From: Alphaproteobacteria bacterium
GTDB lineage: Bacteria > Pseudomonadota > Alphaproteobacteria > JANSWW01
Assembly (NCBI GenBank): GCA_024743275.1
Contig: JANSWW010000012.1
Span: 1-64,000, forward strand
Length of the DNA: 64,000 bases
Direction: 5' to 3'
Below, piece by piece: positions 7,090-15,526 of the stretch (the stretch's first letter is position 1; each line of letters starts with the position of its first letter). The notes beneath the pieces are model-generated. The model was not told the origin of the DNA and made no database searches. It worked only from the letters and a program-made list of their open reading frames with translations. The position numbers were made by a program, and so were the translations under genes.

Positions 7090-7405
7090 CGCTACTCTCC
7101 TTTTCAGACAAAAACGGCGCCGACGGTTATGTCCAGCGCAGCCTGTCGGTTGATCCCATGGAACGCGTTTTTCGTTCCGGTTCTGAGACGTGATATGACG
7201 CAGGCGTCCGTCGCTTTCAAGCACAATTGGCATGCGAAATCTGTCCGTTTTGCAATGCCGAAAACCGCCCTTTGCATAGCTCCACGAAACTGTCCCAAAC
7301 ACGCCGCATTAAGTGATCCAAACGACGCCAACGACGAAGGTCGGGAGCGGCCACCGCGACCGGGCGCCTCTTCTGTAAACGGTGCTTTTCCGCTATAGCG
7401 GAGCC
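7090..7405. other. Gene-free divergent intergenic region
   Basis: These 316 bases separate the minus-strand 39-residue gene from the plus-strand hydrolase gene. They are less GC-rich than the coding sequence and must contain both promoters, but I could not pick out a convincing -35/-10 pair or a hairpin. Confidence 0.5.
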
Positions 7406-8920
7406 ATGGGCTTTCTCTCGCGACTCTCCCGTTCTCAGCGCCTCGTTTTGGTGGCCTCGGTCGTGGCCATCGCGCTCGCCCTGTTCCGGTTGGAAGCGCC
7501 GCGCCAGGGGATCGTGACCCTGCCCTTTGCCGCCGCCGACACCCCGGCGACCCTCTATCGTCTGCCCGATTCCCAAGGCCCCATCGTGGTGATCGCCCAT
7601 GGCTTCGCCGGATCACGCCAGATGATGGAGGCCTACGCCCTGACGCTCGCCCGGGCGGGCTATCAGGCGGTCGCCTTCGATTTCCAAGGCCATGGCCGGA
7701 ACCGGACCCCGATGTCCGGCGACGTCACGGAAGTCGACGGGACCACCGCCCTGCTGGTGGCCGAGACGGAGCGGGTCATCGCAGCGGCAAAGGAGCGCCT
7801 GCCGGCACCGGACGCGATGGCGCTTATCGGACATTCCATGGCGACGGACATTGTCATCAGAGCCGGGATTCCCGACCCGGCCGTCTCGGCCCTGGTGGCG
7901 ATCTCCATGTATTCGGGCGCGGTCACCGCCGATCAACCGAAAAACCTGCTGGTGGTCACGGGAGCCGGCGAGCCGGGCCTGCGGCAAGTCGCGTTGGACG
8001 CCTTGCGGCAGATCGATCCCCAGGCGGTCGAAGGCGACAGGGTGACGGCGCCGGGTCTGATCCGCAAAGCGATCGTCGCCCCCGGGGTCGAGCATGTCGG
8101 CGTCCTACAGAGCCGAACAGGCCTATTGGAGACCGTCGCCTGGCTGGATGAGACGCTTGGCGTCGAGCGGCCCGAACCGCTGGAGATCGTGCAGCCCGGT
8201 CCCTGGCTGCTGCTGTTGCTTGCGGGGATCGTCGCCCTGGCCTGCCCCCTGTCGGCGACCCTGCCCCATCGCGCCGAGACCCGGGTCGATATCCCGCTGG
8301 ACCGCCGGGTTTTTTGGGCGGCCATCGCGCTCCCCGCCATCGCGACACCGCTTATCCTCTGGCCATTGCCGACGGCCTTCCTGCCGGTGCTGGTCGCCGA
8401 CTATCTCGGCTTACATCTCCTTGTCTACGGGGCGCTACAGGCCGCGCTCCTGTGGCGGGCTGGGCTCCGGCCTACGGCGGCGGCGTTGACCGGCGGCTGG
8501 ATCGGGGCGGTGGCCCTCGTCGCCTACAGTCTGGGCGCCTTCGGCCTCGCCCTCGACCTCTACGGCGCCAGCTTCATGCCCCATGGGGGCAGGCTGTTGA
8601 TCATCGGCGCGCTCACAATCGGCGCGGGAATCTTCATGGTCGGCGATGCCCTGCTTCTGCAACGGGTCGGTGTGTCCTTTTGGCATCGGCTAGCGGCTAG
8701 GCTGGCCTTTTTTTCATCCCTCGGCCTGGCCATCGCCCTCGACTTCGAAGGGCTCTTTTTCCTGATCCTGGTGATGCCGGTCATCCTCTTGTTTTTTATC
8801 GTCTTCGGTCTGCTGGGACGGTGGATCGCCCTGCGGCAGGGGCCTTTGGCGGCCGGGCTGGGCCTGGGTTTCGTCCTGGCGTGGTCGATCGGCGTTAGCT
8901 TTCCGCTGTTCGCGGGTTAA
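7406..8920 (+). CDS. Alpha/beta hydrolase fused to a C-terminal polytopic membrane domain
   Basis: A 504-residue protein. Residues 12-28 form an N-terminal transmembrane helix. Residues about 55-260 are an alpha/beta hydrolase with HGFAGSR (65-71), FDFQGHG and the nucleophile elbow GHSMA (Ser144); EHVGVLQS near 233 may carry the catalytic His. From about 265 onward there are eight or so hydrophobic helices with little loop sequence. The ATG at 7406 has GGAG four bases upstream. The gene stands alone. The hydrolase would face one side of the inner membrane; the substrate and the role of the membrane part are unknown. Confidence 0.8.
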   Translation: MGFLSRLSRSQRLVLVASVVAIALALFRLEAPRQGIVTLPFAAADTPATLYRLPDSQGPIVVIAHGFAGSRQMMEAYALTLARAGYQAVAFDFQGHGRNRTPMSGDVTEVDGTTALLVAETERVIAAAKERLPAPDAMALIGHSMATDIVIRAGIPDPAVSALVAISMYSGAVTADQPKNLLVVTGAGEPGLRQVALDALRQIDPQAVEGDRVTAPGLIRKAIVAPGVEHVGVLQSRTGLLETVAWLDETLGVERPEPLEIVQPGPWLLLLLAGIVALACPLSATLPHRAETRVDIPLDRRVFWAAIALPAIATPLILWPLPTAFLPVLVADYLGLHLLVYGALQAALLWRAGLRPTAAALTGGWIGAVALVAYSLGAFGLALDLYGASFMPHGGRLLIIGALTIGAGIFMVGDALLLQRVGVSFWHRLAARLAFFSSLGLAIALDFEGLFFLILVMPVILLFFIVFGLLGRWIALRQGPLAAGLGLGFVLAWSIGVSFPLFAG

Positions 8921-9034
8921 CTCTTTCTTCATATCTTTGCGACTTACTGCCCACGATCTCAGGCGTGTATCTTTTTGTAATCGCTCTATTTGCGAAAACG
9001 TAAGACTGGAAATTCACCCTAAGGATATACTCCT

Positions 9035-10717
9035 GTGCAGGATGTATTAATGCAGGACAGCTTTACCAAAGGGGCTTCGGCAGACCCGTCCGTGCTGACG
9101 GCCATTGTCGAGCACATCAACCAGGCGATCAGTTATTTCGACCAAAGCCTCAATCTGGTCGTCTGCAATAAGCGATATCTGGATCTCCTGGATTTCCCGG
9201 TTTGGATGGGGGTGCCCGGCACACCGGCCTCGACCTTCCTCAGATACAACGCCGAGCGGGGGGAATACGGTCCCGGCGAGGTCGAGGATCTGGTCGCCCA
9301 CCGGATCGCGTTGATGATGAAGTTCGAACCGCACAGTTTCGAACGTCAGCGGCCGGACGGCCGAATTCTGCGGATCGAGGGCAATCCGATCGAGAGCGGT
9401 GGCTTCGTGACCACCTATACCGACATCACCGAGCTGCGGCGGTCCCAGATCGAGCTGGAAAAGACCAATGCGGAGCTTGACGACCGGGTCCGCCAGCGGA
9501 CCGAGGAACTCGCCCAGCAAACCGCGGCCCTGGGCACGGTGCTCACCAGCATCAGCAGCGGTATCACCCTGGTCGACCGCGATCTCAATTTCGTCCTGGC
9601 GAACGACCGCGCCTCGGAAATCCTCGATATCCCAAAAGAACTGATGCGCAAGGGCACGCCCTTCGACGAGGTGATGCGCTACAACGTGGAACGCGGCGAA
9701 TACGGGCCGGGCGACCCGGATCAGCAGATCCGCGAGCGCGTCGACCTGGCGCTCAAATTCGAACCCCACCATTTCGTCCGGGAGCGGCCGGATGGAACCG
9801 CCATCGAGGTCGAAGGTTATCCGGTCGCCGACGGGTTCGTGACCACCTACACCGACGTGACGGAAAAGTATCAGGCCGCCCAGAAGCTGAAGGAAGCGAA
9901 TATCGAGCTCGAACGCCGGGTTCTGGAGCGGACGGCGGAGCTACAAGAGTCTAAGACCCGTGCGGAAACCGCCAACAAGGTGAAGTCGGAATTCCTCGCC
10001 CATATGAGCCATGAGTTCCGGACACCGCTCAACGCCATTCTCGGCTTCTCGGATCTGGTGCGCAGCGAAATGTTCGGCCCGCTGGGCAACGAAAAGTACA
10101 AGGAACATCTCGACCTGGTGCACGCGTCGGGCAGCCATTTGTTGAGCCTGATCGACGATCTCTTGGAAATGGCGCGACTCGAGACCGGGCATTATGTGCT
10201 CGATGACGCCACGATCCAGATTTCCGAGGCGGTGGACTATGCCCGCAACACGGTGATGCACCAGGCGCAGGAAAAGAACCAGCGCATCGAGGTACTGCTC
10301 CCCCATACCCTCCCGGACCTGCGCGCCGATCCGCGGCGCCTGCACCAGATGCTCCTCAATCTCCTGTCCAACGCCGTCAAATTCAGCCCCGAGCGGGCCG
10401 TTATCAGCGTGAGCGCCGAGGCCCTGACCGAGACCGGTCAAAACGGCGACGGGATCGCGATCCGGGTCCAAGACAGCGGCACGGGCATCCCGGAGGAAGA
10501 CCTCGCCCGGGTGACGGAACCCTTCGCCCAGGTCCGCTCGACCATGAAATCCCAGGAGGGGACGGGCCTTGGGCTCGCCATCGTCAAAGGGATCATGGAG
10601 GAGCATAACGGCCGCTTGGACCTCGCCAGCACGGTCGGAAAGGGCACGGTCGCATCGCTCGTCTTCCCGGCCGACCGGACCGTCCACCAGCGCCCGAAAG
10701 GCGTCAGTGAAGCTTGA
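9035..10717 (+). CDS. Soluble double-PAS histidine kinase
   Basis: The 560-residue kinase has two related PAS domains of the PAS-7 type (about 20-135 and 165-280). Each contains an RYN(A/V)ERGEYGPG segment and ends VTTYTD, followed by a coiled coil. The HisKA box is SHEFRTPLNAILGF with phospho-acceptor His326. The ATPase has the N box (LLNLLSNAVKFSP), G1 (VQDSGTGIP) and G2 (GTGLGLAIVKGIM). No membrane helix, HAMP or receiver is present, so it senses a cytoplasmic signal. The GTG at 9035 follows AAGGA; an ATG at 9050 is possible. No response regulator is adjacent. It converges with ndh, overlapping its end by 14 bases. Confidence 0.92.
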   Translation: MQDVLMQDSFTKGASADPSVLTAIVEHINQAISYFDQSLNLVVCNKRYLDLLDFPVWMGVPGTPASTFLRYNAERGEYGPGEVEDLVAHRIALMMKFEPHSFERQRPDGRILRIEGNPIESGGFVTTYTDITELRRSQIELEKTNAELDDRVRQRTEELAQQTAALGTVLTSISSGITLVDRDLNFVLANDRASEILDIPKELMRKGTPFDEVMRYNVERGEYGPGDPDQQIRERVDLALKFEPHHFVRERPDGTAIEVEGYPVADGFVTTYTDVTEKYQAAQKLKEANIELERRVLERTAELQESKTRAETANKVKSEFLAHMSHEFRTPLNAILGFSDLVRSEMFGPLGNEKYKEHLDLVHASGSHLLSLIDDLLEMARLETGHYVLDDATIQISEAVDYARNTVMHQAQEKNQRIEVLLPHTLPDLRADPRRLHQMLLNLLSNAVKFSPERAVISVSAEALTETGQNGDGIAIRVQDSGTGIPEEDLARVTEPFAQVRSTMKSQEGTGLGLAIVKGIMEEHNGRLDLASTVGKGTVASLVFPADRTVHQRPKGVSEA

Positions 10718-12017
10718 GCTTCGGCCGGATCACCTGATTGACATGGCCCAGAGCGATCATCAGGGCGCCCTTGATCATGCCGTGCACGTTGAGAAGGTGC
10801 AGCCGATAGAGCGAGTTGTAGGCGAAACGGGCCAGCCGCCCCTCGATCGCCATCCGCCCGCCGATCAGATTGCCCATCAGGCTTCCGACGGTCGAAAAGC
10901 TGCTCAGGGACACGAGAGAACCACGGTCCCGGTAAACGAAGGGCTTTAGAGGCCTGTCCTCCATCTGGGCCACCAGGTTCTCATAGGCCGTGATCGCCAT
11001 TTGGCTCGCCGCCTGGGCCCTTGGCGGGATCGGCCGGTCCGCCCCCTCGGGAATGTAACTGCAGCAATCGCCGATGGCATAGATCCGCTCGTCGGTTTTC
11101 GACTGAAGCGTCGGGCCGACAACGATCTGATTGCTGCGATTGACCTCCAACCCGTCCAGGGAGCCTTGGATGTCCGCCCCTCGGACGCCGGCCGCCCAGA
11201 GCCTGAGGTCGGCTTCGATCCGATAGCCGTCCTTGGTATGAACGCCCTGCTCGTCGACCTTGGTGACCGTAGTGTTCGTGAGAACGGCGACGCCGAGCGC
11301 CTCAAGCTCGGCGCGGGCGGCATCGGCGAGCTTCTGCGGCAAGGCCGGCAGGATGCGCGGACCGGCCTCGAGCAAGGTCACCTCCAGGGAGGACTCGTCG
11401 AAGACTTCCAATCCGTAGTCCCGCAATCCTTTGGCGGCATTGAACAATTCGGCGGCAAGCTCGACACCCGTCGCCCCGCCCCCGACGATACAGATCCGGA
11501 CCGCCGCATCCTTATCCCGCCCGCTTTCGGTCTGCAGGCTGACCCGGAAGCACTCGTTGAGCAGCCTCTGGCGGAACACCTCGGCCTGATTGCGGTTCTC
11601 CAGGAACAAGCAGTTCTCACGCACGCCGGGAATACCGAAATCGTTGGACGTGCCGCCATAGGCGAGCACCAGATAGTCGTAGCGAATGCGATGGCGGGCC
11701 AGGACTTCCTTGCCCCTCTCGTCGATGAAGGGCGCCGTGATGACCTGCCGGTTCTCCCGGTCGATCGACTCCAAGCTGCCGTAGAAGAAACGGTAACCCC
11801 AACGATGGCCGTGGCCGCCATAGCCGACCTCGTCGAGATTGGCGTCGAGCGATCCGGCGGCCACTTCGTGCAAAAGCGGCTTCCAGATATGCGACCGGAA
11901 CCGGTCCACTAGGATAATGTCATGCCGGTCGCGGCCGTATTTTGCGCCGAGCTTCCGGGCGAGCGGCAGGCCGCCGGCCCCTCCGCCCACCACCACGATC
12001 TGGGTCTTTTTGGTCAT
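10704..12017 (-). CDS. ndh: Type II NADH dehydrogenase (NDH-2)
   Basis: The 437-residue flavoprotein has two dinucleotide-binding folds: VVVGGGAGGLPLA near the N-terminus for FAD and ICIVGGGATGVELAAEL near 170 for NADH. It also has the FAD-contacting IYAIGDC motif and, near the C-terminus, a membrane-associating amphipathic region after LVSLSSFSTVG. It oxidises NADH and reduces quinone at the inner membrane without proton pumping. The ATG at 12017 begins MTKKTQIVV; an ATG at 12041 is less likely. It converges on the histidine kinase. Confidence 0.93.
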   Translation of the reverse strand: MTKKTQIVVVGGGAGGLPLARKLGAKYGRDRHDIILVDRFRSHIWKPLLHEVAAGSLDANLDEVGYGGHGHRWGYRFFYGSLESIDRENRQVITAPFIDERGKEVLARHRIRYDYLVLAYGGTSNDFGIPGVRENCLFLENRNQAEVFRQRLLNECFRVSLQTESGRDKDAAVRICIVGGGATGVELAAELFNAAKGLRDYGLEVFDESSLEVTLLEAGPRILPALPQKLADAARAELEALGVAVLTNTTVTKVDEQGVHTKDGYRIEADLRLWAAGVRGADIQGSLDGLEVNRSNQIVVGPTLQSKTDERIYAIGDCCSYIPEGADRPIPPRAQAASQMAITAYENLVAQMEDRPLKPFVYRDRGSLVSLSSFSTVGSLMGNLIGGRMAIEGRLARFAYNSLYRLHLLNVHGMIKGALMIALGHVNQVIRPKLKLH

Positions 12018-12120
12018 TTCGGTCCCGCCGGCTCCCTCCATAGGCTGTACGGCCGCCCTTGAAGGGCGACCGTTTCACCTAACCTAGACCGGGCTGGGAA
12101 TAGGAAAAAGACCCTTCCCC

Positions 12121-13443
12121 TTATCCGGAAATGGCGGGACCCATCAGCAGATCCGGCAGCCAGGTCGCGATCTCCGGAAAGACGCACAGAATCAGGATCG
12201 CCAGCACCATCGACAGCACATAGGGGATCGAGCCGACCAGAATCTTCTTCAGCGGAATATCCGGCGCGATCCCGTTGATGACATAGAGGTTGAGCCCCAC
12301 CGGCGGGGAGATCAGACCGATCTCCATGTTGATGGTGAGAATGACCGCGAACCAGTAGATGTCGAACCCGGCATTGGTGACGATCGGCTGCAGAATCGGC
12401 GCGGCCATGATGATCACCGCGACCGGCGGCAGGAAGAAACCCGCCACCAGCAGGAACAGGTTGATCGCCCCCATCAGGACCCAGCGGTTGACATCGAGGG
12501 TTCCGATCCATTCGGCGATGGACTGGGTGATGAACAGGGAGGACAGCATGTAGCTGAACACGCCCGCGGCGCCGATGATGAACAGGATCATCACCGATTC
12601 CCGCGTGCTGTCGCGCATCACCACCCAGATCGAGCGCCAGTTCCACAGCTTGTAGATCACGACCGCCACCATGAGACAGGCGAGCGCGCCGACGGCCGCC
12701 GTCTCGGACGGGGTCGAGATGCCGCCATAGAGCGCGTACAGCACCCCGGCGATGATCACCAGGAAGGGAACCACCCGCGGCAGGACCTCGAGCTTCTCGG
12801 CCATGGAGAAGACCCGGCCGCCGAGGACCTGGCCCTCGCCCGAGCGCCAGGTCTGATAGATCGACCAGGCCATGAACAGGCCGACCAGCAACAGCCCCGG
12901 CAGAACGCCCGCCAGGAACAGACGGCCGATCGAGGTCTCGGTGGCGATCCCGTACACGATCATCGTGACCGAGGGGGGGATGAGAATGCCCAGCGTGCCA
13001 CCGGCGGCGATGGAGCCGGCGGCGACTTCGTCCGGAAAGCCACGCTTCCGCATCTCCGGAATGCCCATCTTGCCGATCGCGGCACAGGTCGCCGGGGACG
13101 ATCCAGACATGGCGGCGAACAGGGCGCAGGCGCCGAGATTGGAGATCACCAGCCCGCCCGGCACCCGGGTCAACCAGCGGTCCAGCGCCTCGTAAAGGTC
13201 GGCGCCGGCCCGGGTCGAGGAGATCGCGGCGCCCATGATGATGAACATCGGAATGGAAAGCAGGGCGAAGTTGTTGATCTTGCCGGCGAAGATTTCGGGG
13301 ATCAGCTCCAGCGCCCGCATCCCGTCGAAGATCAGCAGGAAGATGGCGGAGACGACCAGCAGGCCCGCGGCGACGGAAATGCCGGAGAACAGGATTACGA
13401 TGGTCACCACGGCGACGATGGCGCCCAGGGTCAACGGATCCAT
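12121..13443 (-). CDS. dctM: TRAP transporter large permease (DctM)
   Basis: The 440-residue polytopic protein has the DctM features: an N-terminal IVAVVTIVILFSGISVAAGLL helix, GAAISSTRAGADLYEAL, the SGSSPATCAAIGKMGIPEM region, GGTLGILIPPSV, and C-terminal LISPPVGLNLYVINGIA. It is the transport subunit of a Na+-dependent tripartite (TRAP) uptake system. The ATG at 13443 overlaps the dctQ stop (ATGA), giving translational coupling. Confidence 0.95.
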   Translation of the reverse strand: MDPLTLGAIVAVVTIVILFSGISVAAGLLVVSAIFLLIFDGMRALELIPEIFAGKINNFALLSIPMFIIMGAAISSTRAGADLYEALDRWLTRVPGGLVISNLGACALFAAMSGSSPATCAAIGKMGIPEMRKRGFPDEVAAGSIAAGGTLGILIPPSVTMIVYGIATETSIGRLFLAGVLPGLLLVGLFMAWSIYQTWRSGEGQVLGGRVFSMAEKLEVLPRVVPFLVIIAGVLYALYGGISTPSETAAVGALACLMVAVVIYKLWNWRSIWVVMRDSTRESVMILFIIGAAGVFSYMLSSLFITQSIAEWIGTLDVNRWVLMGAINLFLLVAGFFLPPVAVIIMAAPILQPIVTNAGFDIYWFAVILTINMEIGLISPPVGLNLYVINGIAPDIPLKKILVGSIPYVLSMVLAILILCVFPEIATWLPDLLMGPAISG

Positions 13444-14003
13444 CAGAGGCGCTCCTCGTCTTCGAGGTCGAAGGGTTTCTCGATACCGACAAGGGTCGCG
13501 TAGAAGTCGGCCAGAAGCTGTAGGCTATAGAGCCCGAATCCGACCGGAACCGTCAGATAGACCGGCCATAGCAGGGGGCCCCAGACGCTGTCGGAGCGTA
13601 CGTTGAAGTTGAGGTTGTAGGCGAAATAGTCGTAGCCGTAATAGATCATGATCGCCATCACCGCGAAGGCCATGGCGCTGGTCGCGAGGAACAGCCAGAT
13701 CCGCGCCCAGGGCGGCAACAGCATCGGCAACAGATCGACATTCACATGGCCGCGCAGCTTCTGCACATAGGGCAGGCCGAGCATGGTGGCGCCGATCATC
13801 ATGAAGACCACCATCTCGGTCTGCCACACCGTGCTCTCGTTCAGCACATAGCGGACGATGATCATCTGGCAGGTCAGCAGCACGGATCCGACGATCAAAA
13901 ACGCCGCCGCGACACCACAGACGCTGGAGAGGAAGCCGATCGTCTTGAGGACCGGGTTACCGCCATGTTTGGCGATACGCAGTTGATGGGAATGACCGGA
14001 CAT
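13443..14003 (-). CDS. dctQ: TRAP transporter small permease (DctQ)
   Basis: The 186-residue protein has four predicted helices, for example IGFLSSVCGVAAAFLIVGSVL and IWLFLATSAMAFAVMAIMI, and a DctQ-like VWQTEMVVFMMIGATMLG segment. It partners DctM. An intrinsic terminator lies between dctP and this gene, so dctQM may be expressed at a lower level than dctP. Confidence 0.9.
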   Translation of the reverse strand: MSGHSHQLRIAKHGGNPVLKTIGFLSSVCGVAAAFLIVGSVLLTCQMIIVRYVLNESTVWQTEMVVFMMIGATMLGLPYVQKLRGHVNVDLLPMLLPPWARIWLFLATSAMAFAVMAIMIYYGYDYFAYNLNFNVRSDSVWGPLLWPVYLTVPVGFGLYSLQLLADFYATLVGIEKPFDLEDEERL

Positions 14004-14031
14004 GGCGGGGCCTCGACTGTCCTTGCGGGAT

Positions 14032-14068
14032 CAAGAAAACAAAAGGGGCCGGGAGTGATCCCGGCCCC
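14032..14068 (-). terminator. Intrinsic terminator/attenuator between dctP and dctQ
   Basis: GGGGCCGGGA (14045-14054) pairs with TCCCGGCCCC (14059-14068) around a four-base loop. On the minus strand the stem is followed by TTTTGTTTTCTTG. It sits 14 bases after the dctP stop and before dctQ, where partial termination would raise the ratio of binding protein to permease. Confidence 0.8.
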
Positions 14069-14082
14069 TCGTGCGCGGTGCC

Positions 14083-15072
14083 TTATTCCACCGCCAGCGC
14101 CAGATCGAGCAGTGCCTGACCGTTCGGGGTCTGTTCGATGAAGACCTTGTAGGAGGTCTCGCCGGCGATCTCCCGCCAGGCGTTGAAATCCGTCTCGGTC
14201 ATGTAGGAGATCTCGACGCCGTTCTTCTCGAAGGTCGCGGCCGCGGCAGCGTCGGCCTTCTTGGCCTCTTCGAGATAGAAGGCTTCGGCCTTCTTGGCGC
14301 CTTCCATAATCGCCTTCTGCTGGGCCTCGGTCAGACCGTCGAAGGTCGACTTGTTCATCAGCATGGGCTGGTACATGAACCACAGGGCATAGTCGCCGGC
14401 CGGGGTGAAGCACTTCACCTGTTCGAAGATCCGGTAGCTGACAAAGGAGGACGACGAGGTATTGGCCCCCTCGAGGACACCGGTCTGCATCGCGGTGTAG
14501 ATCTCGGAGGACGCCATGGAGGCGATGGAGGCGCCGGCACCGGCCAGCATCTGCTCGAACGCCTTCCCGGCGGCGCGCATCTGCAGGCCCTTGGCGTCGG
14601 CCGGGTTCTTGATGCACTTGTCGACACCCGCGAAGCCGCCGGCGAGATAGCCATGGACCAGGACCATCACGTCGTCCTCGGCCATCTGCTTCTGAATCTC
14701 TTCCATGAAGGGCGAGTAGTTGAGGCGCGCGGCGTGGTCGTGGTTCTTCACCAGACCCGGCATCAGCGTGAGGTTATAGGCCGGGCGCTGACCGCCGGCA
14801 TAGGACAGCGGGAACACCGACATGTCGAGCTGACCGCGGGAAAGCGGGCGATACTGCTCGCGCGGCTTGAACAGGGATTTCGACGGGAAGATCTTGATTT
14901 CCAGGCCGACATTGGCCTCGGCGACATGATCGGCGACCATTTCCGCGATCTTGTGCCGCACATCCTTGGTCGACCACTGGTGACTGAGGCGCAGTTCCGT
15001 GGCGCTCGCGGCACCGGTGGCGAGGGCGGTGACGGCAAGCGCGGCCACGCCCAGTTTCATGAGCTTGAGCAT
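14083..15072 (-). CDS. dctP: TRAP transporter substrate-binding protein (DctP)
   Basis: The 329-residue periplasmic protein has a Sec signal peptide (MLKLMKLGVAALAVTALA, cleavage after ASA). The mature start TELRLSHQWS is typical of DctP. Core motifs are GLKTGQLDM-like SRGQLDMSVFPLSY, ADAKGLQMRA, the usual arginine-bearing substrate site, and TGVLEGANTSSSSF. The substrate is probably a carboxylate but cannot be assigned. It is the first gene of dctPQM. Confidence 0.93.
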   Translation of the reverse strand: MLKLMKLGVAALAVTALATGAASATELRLSHQWSTKDVRHKIAEMVADHVAEANVGLEIKIFPSKSLFKPREQYRPLSRGQLDMSVFPLSYAGGQRPAYNLTLMPGLVKNHDHAARLNYSPFMEEIQKQMAEDDVMVLVHGYLAGGFAGVDKCIKNPADAKGLQMRAAGKAFEQMLAGAGASIASMASSEIYTAMQTGVLEGANTSSSSFVSYRIFEQVKCFTPAGDYALWFMYQPMLMNKSTFDGLTEAQQKAIMEGAKKAEAFYLEEAKKADAAAAATFEKNGVEISYMTETDFNAWREIAGETSYKVFIEQTPNGQALLDLALAVE

Positions 15073-15246
15073 TGTTTTCTCCCTGTTTCCAAGCGATCCG
15101 GTTACCCGGATTCTTCGCCCGTTTCTTCTGTTGAGATGTCGGTGACCCGACCCCGGGCCTAAGCCACCCGAAAGGACTTAGCGCGTCAAGGGATATTGTC
15201 CGGCCCCAGGAAGGGAGAAAAAGTTATTTTCCGGTGTTTTCCGGGC

Positions 15247-15468
15247 TCAGCGTTCCTCGTCGCGGGTGAACAGCAGATCGCGGAAAAACCCGAAAACCCC
15301 GACTTCCGCAGGGTCCTTTGGATCGTCGGGGATGATCGGGTCGTCCTCTTCCGTCAATTTCTTGATCAAGAGGTTGGTCAGCACCACGGCGAGCGGCACC
15401 AACACCACCATGATGACCAGAATTCCAATGACCTGAAAGGTCTCGATCCCGCCGCCCATGGGGCACAA
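15247..15468 (-). CDS. Small single-pass membrane protein downstream of msrP (73 aa)
   Basis: The frame begins MCPMGGGIETFQ, with a second ATG at 15459. One hydrophobic helix (IGILVIMVVLVPLAVVLTNLL) is followed by an acidic tail ending FFRDLLFTRDEER. It starts 58 bases after msrP on the same strand and precedes dctP. I do not recognise the family. It is not MsrQ, which is a six-helix haem protein of about 200 residues. Confidence 0.65.
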   Translation of the reverse strand: MCPMGGGIETFQVIGILVIMVVLVPLAVVLTNLLIKKLTEEDDPIIPDDPKDPAEVGVFGFFRDLLFTRDEER

Positions 15469-15526
15469 TCCTCCGCCGGGGGTTCACCGGTGGGAAAGAT
15501 GCCCCATCGACGCGTCTCCCGCCAGC

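Noticed and set aside
15159..15181. Riboswitch in front of dctP
   Set aside because: Only a small imperfect hairpin (CTAAG / CTTAG) is present. No conserved riboswitch core could be recognised.
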